A stretch of 17,307 nucleotides of DNA from an uncultured Lachnospira sp. (GCA_934358235.1 CAKRKK010000025.1:1-17307); one strand, 5' to 3'. Shown: positions 9,425-16,624, counted from the first letter of the stretch. Notes: generated by a model not told the origin, from the sequence alone. Program-made: numbers and translations.

Positions 9425-10960
9425 ATGATGAATAAGAAAAAACACTCCGCATTAAAACGCATCTATATGCTTACAGCGGTCATTCTTTTGACACTTACTG
9501 CTTCATTTTCACTAACAGCCTGTGGAAAAAGCAATATTCCTGAAAACACAGTATTTTCAGTTGATGACCTCGCTGGCAAATCTGTAGGTGTGCAATTAGG
9601 AACTACCGGTGATATATATGTTTCCGATATGGAATCTGACGGCTCCGGAACTAAGGTAGAAAGATTTAACAAAGGAAATGATGCCATACAGGCACTTAAG
9701 CAGGGCAAAATCGATGCTGTTGTTATCGATGCACAGCCTGCTAAAGCATTTGTTGAAGCCAACAGCGACCTTTGCATGCTTAACGAGGATTTCGTGACTG
9801 AGGAATATGCTATATGCATAGCAAAGAACAATAGTGCCTTCACCTCTAAGGTCAATGATGCACTTAATGTACTTATCAATAATGGAACTATCGATAATAT
9901 AATTAATAATTATATTGGTGAAAATGCCTCAAAGCAGGCTTATGTACCAACCGGCTCCGGCGAAAATGGTACCCTTACAATAGCTGTTAACGCTTATTTT
10001 GAACCTTATGAATATTACAATAACGGCAAGGTATGCGGTATTGATATTGATATATCTAATGCAATAGCCGATTATCTTGGAATGAAGCTTTCAGTTGAAG
10101 ATATGGAATTCGATTCAATCATAACTGCTGTATCTTCTGGAAAAGCTGACATGGGTATTTCTGGTATAACTGTTACAGAGGAACGTAAGAAAAATATTGA
10201 TTTTACGATGCCATACACAACCTCAAGCCAGGTAATAATTGTAAGAAATAATGATGCTGCCAATCATGGAATCAGCTTTGCCGATAAGTTTAAGTCAGAC
10301 TTTATTAATGAAAGCAGATACCAGTATCTTTTAACAGGTCTTAAGAATACCTTAATCATAGCTTTATGCGCTGCTATTATGGGTATCGTTATCGGCTTCC
10401 TTATAGCCGTTGTAAGATCTAACCACGATAAAACCGGCAATTTAAAGGTACTTAACTTCTTATGTAATATTTACCTTACTGTCATACGTGGTACACCAAC
10501 TATGGTTCAGTTACTTATTATATATTATGTAATATTCAGCTCTGTCCAGATAAACAAAATAATCGTTGCAATACTTGCCTTCGGTATTAACTCTGGTGCT
10601 TATGTAGCTGAAATATTCCGTTCAGGTATTATGTCTATTGACAACGGTCAGTTTGAAGCAGCCCGAAGCCTTGGTCTTAATTACAAGAAAACTATGAAGC
10701 TTGTAATTCTTCCACAGGCATTTAAGAATGTGCTTCCAGCACTTGCCAATGAATTCATTGTACTGTTAAAGGAAACTTCTATTAGTGGTTATATAGGACT
10801 TAACGATCTTACTCGTGGTGGTGATATTATACGAAGCATAACCTATGATCCAATGCTTCCTCTTTTTGGTGTAGCTATCATCTATCTTGTATTAGTTGTT
10901 ATCCTTTCATCACTTGTTAAAAAACTTGAAAGGAGATTAAGAAGCAATGAGCGACACTAA
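9425..10960 (+). CDS. Polar amino-acid ABC importer: lipoprotein substrate-binding domain (permuted order) fused to permease
   Basis: A 511-residue fusion. A signal peptide ends in a lipobox LTAC (30-33), so Cys33 should be lipidated and the binding domain anchored outside the membrane. Residues about 44-165 match lobe 2 and the C-terminal helices of a GlnH-type binding protein ([31 protein letters not shown], and the closing [12 protein letters not shown]). After a ~16-residue linker, residues about 182-275 match lobe 1, which is normally N-terminal ([29 protein letters not shown]). The order is thus reversed relative to E. coli GlnH. The permease follows from about 293 with several helices, [14 protein letters not shown] at 355-368 and the ATPase-contacting EAA loop at about 411-432. 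The ATPase gene overlaps its 3' end by 14 nt. The second ATG (9428) is better spaced (7 nt) from AAAGGA than the first (4 nt). Specificity (glutamine, cystine, basic or other) is not resolved. Confidence 0.93.
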   Translation: MMNKKKHSALKRIYMLTAVILLTLTASFSLTACGKSNIPENTVFSVDDLAGKSVGVQLGTTGDIYVSDMESDGSGTKVERFNKGNDAIQALKQGKIDAVVIDAQPAKAFVEANSDLCMLNEDFVTEEYAICIAKNNSAFTSKVNDALNVLINNGTIDNIINNYIGENASKQAYVPTGSGENGTLTIAVNAYFEPYEYYNNGKVCGIDIDISNAIADYLGMKLSVEDMEFDSIITAVSSGKADMGISGITVTEERKKNIDFTMPYTTSSQVIIVRNNDAANHGISFADKFKSDFINESRYQYLLTGLKNTLIIALCAAIMGIVIGFLIAVVRSNHDKTGNLKVLNFLCNIYLTVIRGTPTMVQLLIIYYVIFSSVQINKIIVAILAFGINSGAYVAEIFRSGIMSIDNGQFEAARSLGLNYKKTMKLVILPQAFKNVLPALANEFIVLLKETSISGYIGLNDLTRGGDIIRSITYDPMLPLFGVAIIYLVLVVILSSLVKKLERRLRSNERH

Positions 10961-11687
10961 CGTAATTCTTGAGGTTAAGAATCTTAAAAAATCCTTCGGT
11001 GGTCACGAGGTATTAAAGGACATCAGCACTACTGTTAAAAAGGGTGAGGTTATAGCCATAATAGGTCCATCCGGCTGCGGTAAATCAACATTTCTAAGAT
11101 CTCTTAACCTGCTTGAGGTTCCTACCTCAGGTCATATTATATATGAAGGAAATGATCTTACCGAAAAGGGTGTTGATGTTGATAAGCTAAGACAGAGTAT
11201 TGGAATGGTATTCCAGCACTTTAATCTTTTCCCTAATATGACAATAAAGAAGAATATAACTCTTGCACCTGTACAGCTTGGATTAATGTCTAAGGAAGAG
11301 GCTGATAAAAAGGCCTCAGAGCTTCTTAACAGAATAGGTCTTTCTGATAAGGCTGATTCTTATCCTGATATGTTATCCGGTGGTCAGAAGCAAAGAGTTG
11401 CTATCGCAAGAGCACTTGCTATGAACCCTGAAATCATGCTTTTTGATGAACCAACCTCAGCACTGGATCCAGAAATGGTTGGAGAGGTTCTTTCTATTAT
11501 GAAGGAGCTTGCTGCTTCCGGCATGACTATGATTGTTGTAACACATGAAATGGGCTTTGCTAAAGAAGTATCCAGCAGATGTATGTTTATCAATGAAGGC
11601 CGCATAGAAGAAGAGAATGATCCTAAAACCTTCTTTGAACAGCCTAAGAGTGAAAGACTTAAGGATTTCCTGTCTAAGGTCTTATAA
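10947..11687 (+). CDS. Amino-acid ABC importer ATPase, GlnQ family
   Basis: This 246-residue cytoplasmic ATPase powers the importer encoded just upstream. Walker A is GPSGCGKST (40-48), the Q-loop is Gln90 in [10 protein letters not shown], the signature [15 protein letters not shown] starts at 143, Walker B is IMLFDE (163-168) with catalytic Glu168, and the switch histidine is His200 (VVTHEMGFA). Length and motifs are normal for GlnQ/HisP/ArtM-type proteins, and all catalytic residues are present. Its ATG lies inside the end of the permease gene (14-nt overlap) with an AGGAG site about 10 nt upstream, so translation is probably coupled. It is the last gene of the operon; the nested inverted repeat downstream, followed by TTTT, may end transcription. 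Confidence 0.96.
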   Translation: MSDTNVILEVKNLKKSFGGHEVLKDISTTVKKGEVIAIIGPSGCGKSTFLRSLNLLEVPTSGHIIYEGNDLTEKGVDVDKLRQSIGMVFQHFNLFPNMTIKKNITLAPVQLGLMSKEEADKKASELLNRIGLSDKADSYPDMLSGGQKQRVAIARALAMNPEIMLFDEPTSALDPEMVGEVLSIMKELAASGMTMIVVTHEMGFAKEVSSRCMFINEGRIEEENDPKTFFEQPKSERLKDFLSKVL

Positions 11688-11738
11688 TTATTGTTGTTTA
11701 AGTAACTTTCATTAATTAAATATTTTTACAATAACTAT

Positions 11739-11958
11739 GCCTGACTGATATGCAGACTTAATAAGATGCCAGAAGCTTCAATCGGCTGACTCTAAGACTT
11801 TTCATATAAGTAATTCTAAATTACGCTAGCATTCAGACGCGCCCTCCTTGGCGCGACTTCATTCGCGAATACATCCGTGTATTCGCGTAGCTGTATTCTA
11901 AGAGTCAGCACAATTGAACTTCAAGTGCACCTTACTACAGTCTGCACATCAGTCAGGC
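11739..11958 (-). repeat. Long nested inverted repeat with internal hairpins (structured RNA or MITE-like element)
   Basis: This element fills most of the 316-bp gene-free stretch between two converging genes. The outer arms 11739-11758 and 11939-11958 match at 19 of 20 positions. The pairing continues inward, with bulges, to 11785-11797 against 11897-11909 (12 of 13), giving about 60 bp of imperfect stem. Inside lie three smaller hairpins: GTAATT/AATTAC (11810-11824), CGCGCC/GGCGCG (11838-11855) and a perfect 10-bp stem CGCGAATACA/TGTATTCGCG (11864-11887, loop TCCG). Four of the five substitutions between the long arms become G-U pairs only in minus-strand RNA, hinting at a functional transcript from that strand. 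It could also be a non-autonomous mobile element or a large bidirectional terminator. No flanking target duplication is evident and no second copy is in the window. Confidence 0.6.
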
Positions 11959-12003
11959 TTTTACACTAAAAAATAACTAAAAACAATTCAATTTCACAAG
12001 CAA

Positions 12004-12633
12004 TTACATAATCTTCATTCCATATACCTTAAGATCAACTCTTCCATTCACGACTTCTATTCCATCTGCCCTAAGAAGCTCCTCCTGTCGGGTTGCTCCA
12101 CCAAAGGCAAATGCCCCTGACAATTCCCCTTTAGAATTCACAACTCTGTAACAGGGTATATTATCAGGATCTGGATTCTTATGCAGAGCATTGCCTACTG
12201 CCCTTGCCATCCCCTTATTACCTGCCATATCAGCTATCTGCCCATAAGTGGCAACACAACCCTTAGGAATGGCTTTTACTGCCTCATATATTCTCTTAGC
12301 CGGATTATAGGTGACAAGCTCATAGCTTTCCTTTATCATAGTCTTTACTGCCTCTTCTGGAATCGTTCCATCAAGTATAATCGTATTCCAATGCTCTTTA
12401 TTCTGATGCCAGCCCGGTATTACTGACTTAAATGCACTCCTCCAATAATCACGCCATTCTTTGTCTGCTTTAACATTAAGGTTTAAGAAACCATCCTTTT
12501 CATATGTCCATAAGAATGCTTTCTTACTTCCTTTAACTCTTACAAGCTGCCAATTAGTATCGTGAAACGGTGCTTCTACATATGTATCTGGAAATGATAA
12601 ACCATATTGAAGTACTTCTTCCCTATTCTCCAT
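12004..12633 (-). CDS. MmcQ/YjbR-MGMT (alkyltransferase-like) fusion protein
   Basis: A 209-residue, two-domain protein. Residues about 1-108 match the MmcQ/YjbR DNA-binding-like fold (LSFPDTYVEAPF, WTYEKDGFLNLNVKAD, KEHWNTIILDG). Residues about 113-209 match the C-terminal domain of O6-alkylguanine-DNA alkyltransferases: PKGCVATYGQIADMAG, the arginine-finger region MARAVGNAL (Arg144), and VGNALHKNPDPDNIPCYRVVNSKGEL. The alkyl-accepting cysteine (Cys161) is kept, but the usual PCHR motif reads PCYR, so the histidine that activates the cysteine is Tyr. It may therefore be a slow transferase or an alkyltransferase-like damage sensor (inference). ATG at 12633 has GGGAG about 7 nt upstream; a longer frame to 12654 has no such site. 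It is monocistronic, and the nested repeat lies 46 bp past its stop. Confidence 0.88.
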   Translation of the reverse strand: MENREEVLQYGLSFPDTYVEAPFHDTNWQLVRVKGSKKAFLWTYEKDGFLNLNVKADKEWRDYWRSAFKSVIPGWHQNKEHWNTIILDGTIPEEAVKTMIKESYELVTYNPAKRIYEAVKAIPKGCVATYGQIADMAGNKGMARAVGNALHKNPDPDNIPCYRVVNSKGELSGAFAFGGATRQEELLRADGIEVVNGRVDLKVYGMKIM

Positions 12634-12684
12634 AACAATCTCCCTTCTATGCACTTTTTATAAATCCATTGGTAATTAATATCT

Positions 12685-12712
12685 ATTATAACAAAATAGC
12701 AGGTTGATTCAA
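12685..12712 (-). promoter_or_regulatory. Predicted promoter of the MmcQ-MGMT fusion gene
   Basis: On the minus strand TTGAAT (12707-12712), a 16-bp spacer and TATAAT (12685-12690). The -35 box lies in the loop of the codB terminator hairpin, so terminator and promoter share the same bases. Confidence 0.55.
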
Positions 12713-12729
12713 TAACCAACCTGCCATTT
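12694..12729 (-). terminator. Terminator of the codB-like gene
   Basis: A 13-bp stem (12717-12729 with 12694-12706, one G-U pair in minus-strand RNA) with a 10-nt loop, followed on the minus strand by TTTTG. It lies about 53 bp past the codB stop. The bases between (12730-12781) are a pyrimidine-rich tract on the plus strand with no gene. Confidence 0.7.
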
Positions 12730-12781
12730 GCACTTAGCTTTACCTCTGTTTTTAACTTTACATCTACTTTTACCTTTATTT

Positions 12782-14068
12782 TTAAGCGTGCTGTATTTCT
12801 ACTGCTGCTGCCTTTTTAGCGTTAGCACGCTTTGCACTTATTACTGCAAATACTGCTTCGATGGCTGCTGCCACAATAATGCAGTTAACCTGTGTAATAC
12901 CAAAGCCAACGTAGTTTGTTGCAATACCAAGTCCCCAGGCTATGAAGGCACCCCAGTTTACGGCTGGAATCTCATTGCCCTCAAGTGATGGATACCCTTT
13001 TCTATACTTAACAAGATAATCTGCAATAAACACACCACCAAGTGCTGGAATTGTAGTTGCCAGGAAATTAATAAAGGTTCCAAAATAGTTATAGAAACCG
13101 ATTATAGCGCCTATTGTTCCTGCAAGTCCAAAGCCAATTACAAGAACCTTTCTATTAACCTTAAATGTATTGCCAAGTGAAAGTGAACCTGAATATACGC
13201 AGCCCTGTGCTGTTGACCATATATTTAAAATCATTACAATAAATGCTGGTGCAAGAAGTCCCTGTGCTGCAAGCACAAAGGTTATATCTGAATATCCTGT
13301 GGCAATTGCACCAACTGCGCCAAGTATAATCATAAGAGGATTGGCTATAATCATTGCAAGAAACATTATAATTAAAGTCTGTTTTTTGTTCTTTGCGAAC
13401 CTTAATACATCTGGTGTAAATGAAACTGCACCACATACAAAAGAACCTATTGAAAGTGAAACTAATGTATTAAAGGATGCTGGATTCTCAGGCTGGATAG
13501 CAAACAGGCCTGTAAGTCCTCCGGTACTTTTAACACTAAGTACAATAGAAATAATACCAAATATAAGTACAAGTGGAACTGCTATATCACTAAGCTTTGA
13601 CATCCACTTCATACCAAAAAGTGCTGTTGCTGTCATGCCAATGCCGGCAATTATTGCAATAGGAATTATTGGAAGTGCTGGAAACAATGCGTTAGAAGCC
13701 TGACCAATCATATAAGTATCAACTGAAAACCATCCTATAAGAGTTACAACAATCATAAGTGAAATAACCTGTGAGCCATACTTACCAAAAGCATATCTGC
13801 ACAACATACCAAAGGTATTACCTGTCTTTAAGGCTATTAATCCCATAAATGAACCTAATATCAATAATACTATGCTTCCTACAGCCAATGCCTTTAACAA
13901 TGTCGCAAAGTCAGTAGATATTCCCATTGTTCCGCCAACCTGCATGCCTGTTACAACAAATACATATCCAATCCATACAACACATATTTCCCAGAAGCTT
14001 TTCTTCTGTGAAGCCGGTACACTTGTCTGGGTAAATTCGCTGTCTTTTACATTTTCTCTCTTTTCCAT
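12782..14068 (-). CDS. codB: NCS1-family permease, CodB (cytosine permease)-like
   Basis: A 428-residue inner-membrane proton- or cation-coupled symporter of the nucleobase-cation-symport-1 family. About twelve hydrophobic helices follow a soluble 24-residue N-terminus. It matches E. coli CodB along its length: KSFWEICVVWIGYVF at the first helix, then GNTFGMLCRYAFGKYG, NPASFNTLVSLSIGSFVCGAVSFTPDVLRF, APAFIVMILNIWSTAQGCVYSGSL and IPALGGVFIADYL, with AVNWGAFIAWGLGIA near the end. CodB relatives carry cytosine, and others carry creatinine, hydantoins or similar rings, so the substrate is open; no cytosine deaminase is nearby. AGGAGG lies 7 nt before the ATG. It has its own promoter with a palindrome shared with the hydrolase gene at 15813, and a ~200-nt structured leader. 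It probably imports the compound that the hydrolase helps degrade (inference). Confidence 0.92.
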   Translation of the reverse strand: MEKRENVKDSEFTQTSVPASQKKSFWEICVVWIGYVFVVTGMQVGGTMGISTDFATLLKALAVGSIVLLILGSFMGLIALKTGNTFGMLCRYAFGKYGSQVISLMIVVTLIGWFSVDTYMIGQASNALFPALPIIPIAIIAGIGMTATALFGMKWMSKLSDIAVPLVLIFGIISIVLSVKSTGGLTGLFAIQPENPASFNTLVSLSIGSFVCGAVSFTPDVLRFAKNKKQTLIIMFLAMIIANPLMIILGAVGAIATGYSDITFVLAAQGLLAPAFIVMILNIWSTAQGCVYSGSLSLGNTFKVNRKVLVIGFGLAGTIGAIIGFYNYFGTFINFLATTIPALGGVFIADYLVKYRKGYPSLEGNEIPAVNWGAFIAWGLGIATNYVGFGITQVNCIIVAAAIEAVFAVISAKRANAKKAAAVEIQHA

Positions 14069-14079
14069 ATTTGTTTACC

Positions 14080-14275
14080 TCCTGTTTTCTAAAGTGCTAT
14101 CAGCTTATATCAGCTTAATGAATATCTGAAGGCTGATACTCCCAGATAACGCACAAAAGGCGCCAGAAGCTTTAATAAGCTTCCGACGCCTTTGTCGTTT
14201 AATCCTTCGACTTAAACTAAAATAAGCCGGATACAGAGATATTACCTGCTGCATCCGACCTCTTTGTCAAATCTT
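14080..14275 (-). promoter_or_regulatory. Structured mRNA leader of the codB-like gene
   Basis: From the predicted start near 14275 the minus-strand leader forms three hairpins: a 9-bp stem CGGATGCAG/CTGTATCCG (14249-14257 with 14228-14236), GTTTAA/TTAAAC (14212-14217 with 14197-14202), and the long terminator-like stem at 14155-14193. An alternative GTCG/CGAC pairing (14208-14211 with 14194-14197) competes with the second stem. This resembles a sensing leader followed by an expression switch. It does not show the core motifs of purine or TPP riboswitches, and I assign no class. Confidence 0.45.
14155..14193 (-). terminator. Terminator-like hairpin between the PucR gene and codB
   Basis: A 17-position stem (14177-14193 with 14156-14172) with a TAAT-type 4-nt loop. 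Both mismatched positions become G-U pairs in minus-strand RNA, which supports transcription in that direction. It is followed by TTTTG on the minus strand, a short U-run. It can end PucR-gene transcripts, but it also lies downstream of the predicted codB promoter and so must be passed by codB mRNA. Confidence 0.65.
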
Positions 14276-14281
14276 GAGTTG

Positions 14282-14332
14282 ATTATATCTGCATGGATTT
14301 TTTATATCAATGTACAAATAATACATTGATAT
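14282..14332 (-). promoter_or_regulatory. codB promoter with PucR-type operator candidate
   Basis: On the minus strand TTGATA (14305-14310), a 17-bp spacer and TATAAT (14282-14287). An 11-bp perfect inverted repeat (14304-14314 and 14322-14332, 7-bp spacer) covers the -35 box. Its core ATGTA-N7-TACAT (14310-14326) overlaps the -35 box by one base. The same core sits in the same position at the hydrolase promoter. Centre is about 43 bp before the expected start point. Confidence 0.65.
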
Positions 14333-14409
14333 TGTATAAATAGTGTATATTTTGCTTTTCCTTTAGTTAAATAAAAATCGTTGTAATTATACAGACTCAC
14401 ACACACTTA

Positions 14410-15576
14410 TTAAAAATCTACATATTTTTTCAGATAAAAAGCGTTCATTATTTCCCGCCTTACATTATAATCCTTTAATTCGCTGCCAAGAACACTCTCT
14501 ATTTTATCCAGCCTTTGTAAAAGAGTATTCCTGTGTATATACAGATTCTGTGCTGTCTTAGCTACATTAAAATTATTTTTCTGATACTCGTTTAGAGTTT
14601 CAAGCAATGGTATTTTACTAACCTCTTCCTCGTCCATAATATTTCCAAGGACAGACATAACATAATTATGTATTTCTGTATCTGTTGATGAGTCGGCTAT
14701 AAGCCTGATAAAGCCAAGTTCATCATAAAATGCTATATATGAGGAGTGATTTCTTATGGAACTAAGCGCCTTTAATGCATGTCTGTAGCTTTTCTTATAG
14801 CTTTCTATATCCTTATAGGAATTGCCTACTCCTATTAAAAGCTTGGTTTCAGGAAAGCTGCTATTAAAACTCTCATATACATTCTGGAATAATCTTAAAA
14901 GTCTGTCCTTACCTATATCCTTAATAAAGACTATTATGTTACTGTAATGTTGTAATAACATGTATGGACAATCTATATCACTTCCAGATATTTCCCTGCT
15001 AAGCCGGTTAGTTACTTCATTGCGGTAATTCTCTACATCATCAGTTTTAATTATCACAACACAATAAGCTTCCGATAAATCATAACCATAAAACCTTGCC
15101 TGCTCTAACGCATAGGTCTTATCTATATCAGTAAACAGCATATTTTTCATCAGCTCTGAAATTGATACCTCCCTGAGCTGATTTCTGATAATATAATCAT
15201 ATATCGTATTTAATACATTTCCAAAGGAAACATTCCAGGGAAGCGTGAATATTGGCAGCTTAATCTCATTTGCGAAGTCGATAACCTTCTTTGAAATCTC
15301 TGGTATATAATCGGTATTTAATTCAAAGGCTATACAGGCGGCACCTGCTTTATTTGCATTGTCTATTAATTCTATAAGATTATTTTCCTCATACAGCTTT
15401 AATCCGATACCATTTATTACAAGGAATTCGCCACCCTCCATCCACTCATAAAAGTTCTTAAGCTGTGCTATGTTAGGTCTTGTAACACTCCTGTTGAGTC
15501 CATTTGCACCTGCGATTAACTGCAGATTATTATCTTTAAAATATTCTATTTCCATAAAATCTTTAACACAAACCAT
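14410..15576 (-). CDS. PucR-family transcriptional regulator
   Basis: A 388-residue cytoplasmic regulator with three parts. The N-terminal PucR sensor domain spans about 1-130 (LQLIAGANGLNRSVTRPNI, GGEFLVINGIGL, IKLPIFTLPWNVSF). A GGDEF-like (CdaR-type) domain spans about 155-300 (LLIGVGNSYKDIESYKKSYRHALKAL). A C-terminal PucR-type helix-turn-helix covers about the last 65 residues (NNFNVAKTAQNLYIHRNTLLQRLDKIESVLG). Relatives activate purine, ureide or other nitrogen-compound genes, usually when the sensor domain detects a pathway molecule. The longest frame starts at 15639, but ATG at 15576 has GGGGAGG 5 nt upstream. It lies between the codB-like permease and the divergent hydrolase gene, both of which have a common palindrome at their promoters, so it is the likely activator of both. 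Its own -10 boxes (15662-15672) also sit about 45 bp from the palindrome at 15692. Confidence 0.92.
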   Translation of the reverse strand: MVCVKDFMEIEYFKDNNLQLIAGANGLNRSVTRPNIAQLKNFYEWMEGGEFLVINGIGLKLYEENNLIELIDNANKAGAACIAFELNTDYIPEISKKVIDFANEIKLPIFTLPWNVSFGNVLNTIYDYIIRNQLREVSISELMKNMLFTDIDKTYALEQARFYGYDLSEAYCVVIIKTDDVENYRNEVTNRLSREISGSDIDCPYMLLQHYSNIIVFIKDIGKDRLLRLFQNVYESFNSSFPETKLLIGVGNSYKDIESYKKSYRHALKALSSIRNHSSYIAFYDELGFIRLIADSSTDTEIHNYVMSVLGNIMDEEEVSKIPLLETLNEYQKNNFNVAKTAQNLYIHRNTLLQRLDKIESVLGSELKDYNVRREIMNAFYLKKYVDF

Positions 15577-15661
15577 ATGTACCTCCCCTTTTACTAATTC
15601 TCCATAACATCTAATCTGAACTACTCCTTTGATATCCAATTCAGCTACAATTCACTTATTC

Positions 15662-15672
15662 ATTATATTATA
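15662..15672 (-). promoter_or_regulatory. Predicted -10 region of the PucR-family gene
   Basis: Two overlapping minus-strand TATAAT boxes (15667-15672 and 15662-15667). No good -35 box is found at the right distance, which fits an activator-dependent or weak autoregulated promoter. The palindrome at 15692-15708 would be centred roughly 45 bp upstream of the start point. Confidence 0.4.
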
Positions 15673-15691
15673 CATTAATATGCAATACATC

Positions 15692-15736
15692 ATGTACATA
15701 TTGTACATTGAAAATATTTATACCTGATTTTATACT
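15692..15736 (+). promoter_or_regulatory. Hydrolase promoter with PucR-type operator candidate
   Basis: TTGAAA (15708-15713), a 17-bp spacer and TATACT (15731-15736). Immediately upstream is the palindrome ATGTACA-TAT-TGTACAT (15692-15708), containing the core ATGTA-N7-TACAT and sharing one base with the -35 box. This duplicates the codB promoter geometry and places the palindrome centre near -43. Confidence 0.65.
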
Positions 15737-15753
15737 TTAAGCCATCAAAAGAC

Positions 15754-15788
15754 AAGGGCGTCTGGAAAATATCCAGGCGCTCTTTTTT
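15754..15788 (+). terminator. Terminator hairpin in the short leader of the hydrolase gene
   Basis: A 13-bp stem (15754-15766 with 15772-15784, two G-U pairs in plus-strand RNA, loop AAATA) runs into six T residues (15783-15788). It starts only about 10 nt after the predicted transcription start and ends about 25 nt before the ATG. As written it should stop most transcripts before the gene, so it is an attenuator candidate, or the hairpin protects the mRNA 5' end. Confidence 0.65.
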
Positions 15789-15812
15789 ATTTATCTGATT
15801 GGAGGATATGCT

Positions 15813-16508
15813 ATGAGTAAACGATTCTATGAATGGTCAAAAACATTTGATTTAAAAAAAGAAGAAACAGCCTTAATAATTGTCGATATGCAGAAGGGCT
15901 TTGTAGATGAAGGTGCACCTCTTGAGGTACCTATGGCAAGAGCACAGCTTCCTGCCATAACTAATATAATGCAATACTGTGAACAGGCTGGAATTCCTGT
16001 ATTCTTATCAAGATTCGAACAGGATAAGGGCTATGCATACGATTTCTATTGGAAAAAAAATAAAGAAAGAGGCCTGCTCAATAAAGACGGCTCCTGCAAA
16101 TTCTCTAGGAATAGTGCTGAAACACAGCTATGTGACAGCCTCGCTTCACTTGTATCAGATAATGATTGTGTATTCTCTAAGTACAGCTATGACTGCTTTG
16201 CACATACCTCTCTTGAATTCGAGCTTAAGAGAAGACATATAAAAACAGTTATTGTTGTTGGTACAGTTGTAAACTGGTGCGTTGATAGTACTGTAAGAAG
16301 TGCCTACCACAAGGACTACAATGTTGTTGTTCTATCTGATTGTGTAAGCGGTTATGAACACGCCGGTGCAACTGGTGATAAATGGGTGGATATGGAGCTT
16401 GACCTTTTTGCTGAGGGCTTTGCAGAGGTTATGTCTTCTGATGCTGCTATATCTGAGTTAAATAAAATTAGTATTATAAATGAAACAAAGAAAAGCAGTA
16501 ACTTTTAA
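15813..16508 (+). CDS. Isochorismatase-fold cysteine hydrolase (amidohydrolase)
   Basis: A 231-residue cytoplasmic hydrolase of the isochorismatase-like superfamily, which includes nicotinamidase, N-carbamoylsarcosine amidase, ureidoacrylate (RutB-type) and biuret hydrolases. The catalytic triad is visible: Asp25 in LIIVDMQKGF, Lys123 in FSKYSYDCF, and the nucleophile Cys156 in VGTVVNWCVDSTVRSAY. Its start has GGAGG 7 nt upstream. The substrate cannot be read from the motifs. Its divergent neighbour is a PucR-family activator, and the CodB-like permease shares its promoter palindrome. An amide or ureido nitrogen compound related to pyrimidines, creatinine or hydantoins is therefore the best guess (inference). 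No other pathway enzymes are in the window. A bidirectional terminator follows. Confidence 0.9.
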   Translation: MSKRFYEWSKTFDLKKEETALIIVDMQKGFVDEGAPLEVPMARAQLPAITNIMQYCEQAGIPVFLSRFEQDKGYAYDFYWKKNKERGLLNKDGSCKFSRNSAETQLCDSLASLVSDNDCVFSKYSYDCFAHTSLEFELKRRHIKTVIVVGTVVNWCVDSTVRSAYHKDYNVVVLSDCVSGYEHAGATGDKWVDMELDLFAEGFAEVMSSDAAISELNKISIINETKKSSNF

Positions 16509-16563
16509 GGCTCTTTTTTCAGACAGGTTATAATCTTTTTATATGCATATTGCCCTTATTAAT

Positions 16564-16624
16564 AAAATAGATTCTAAATATATTAATTCCGACCTGCTGG
16601 AACAATATACTTAGAATCTATTTT
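16564..16624. terminator. Bidirectional terminator between the hydrolase gene and lgt
   Basis: A perfect 14-bp stem (16564-16577 with 16611-16624) is A-rich on its left and T-rich on its right edge, so it can end transcripts from both directions. The 33-nt loop contains a further short stem (TTCC/GGAA flanked by ATATT/AATAT). It lies about 55 bp past the hydrolase stop and 118 bp past the lgt stop, and the two genes converge. Confidence 0.7.

Noticed and set aside
9425..9950. Permuted binding domain as an artefact of a frameshift or missing upstream exon
   Set aside because: The frame is open throughout and the lipoprotein signal peptide sits directly before lobe 2, so nothing is missing upstream.
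12730..12781. Pyrimidine-rich tract with TTTACCT-like repeats after codB
   Set aside because: Too short and irregular to call a repeat array; no gene or structure supported.
13170..13703. 177-codon open frame on the plus strand within codB
   Set aside because: Opposes a full-length conserved permease, with no ribosome site or recognisable domain.
14080..14275. Known purine or TPP riboswitch before codB
   Set aside because: The core conserved segments of those aptamers are not present in the leader.
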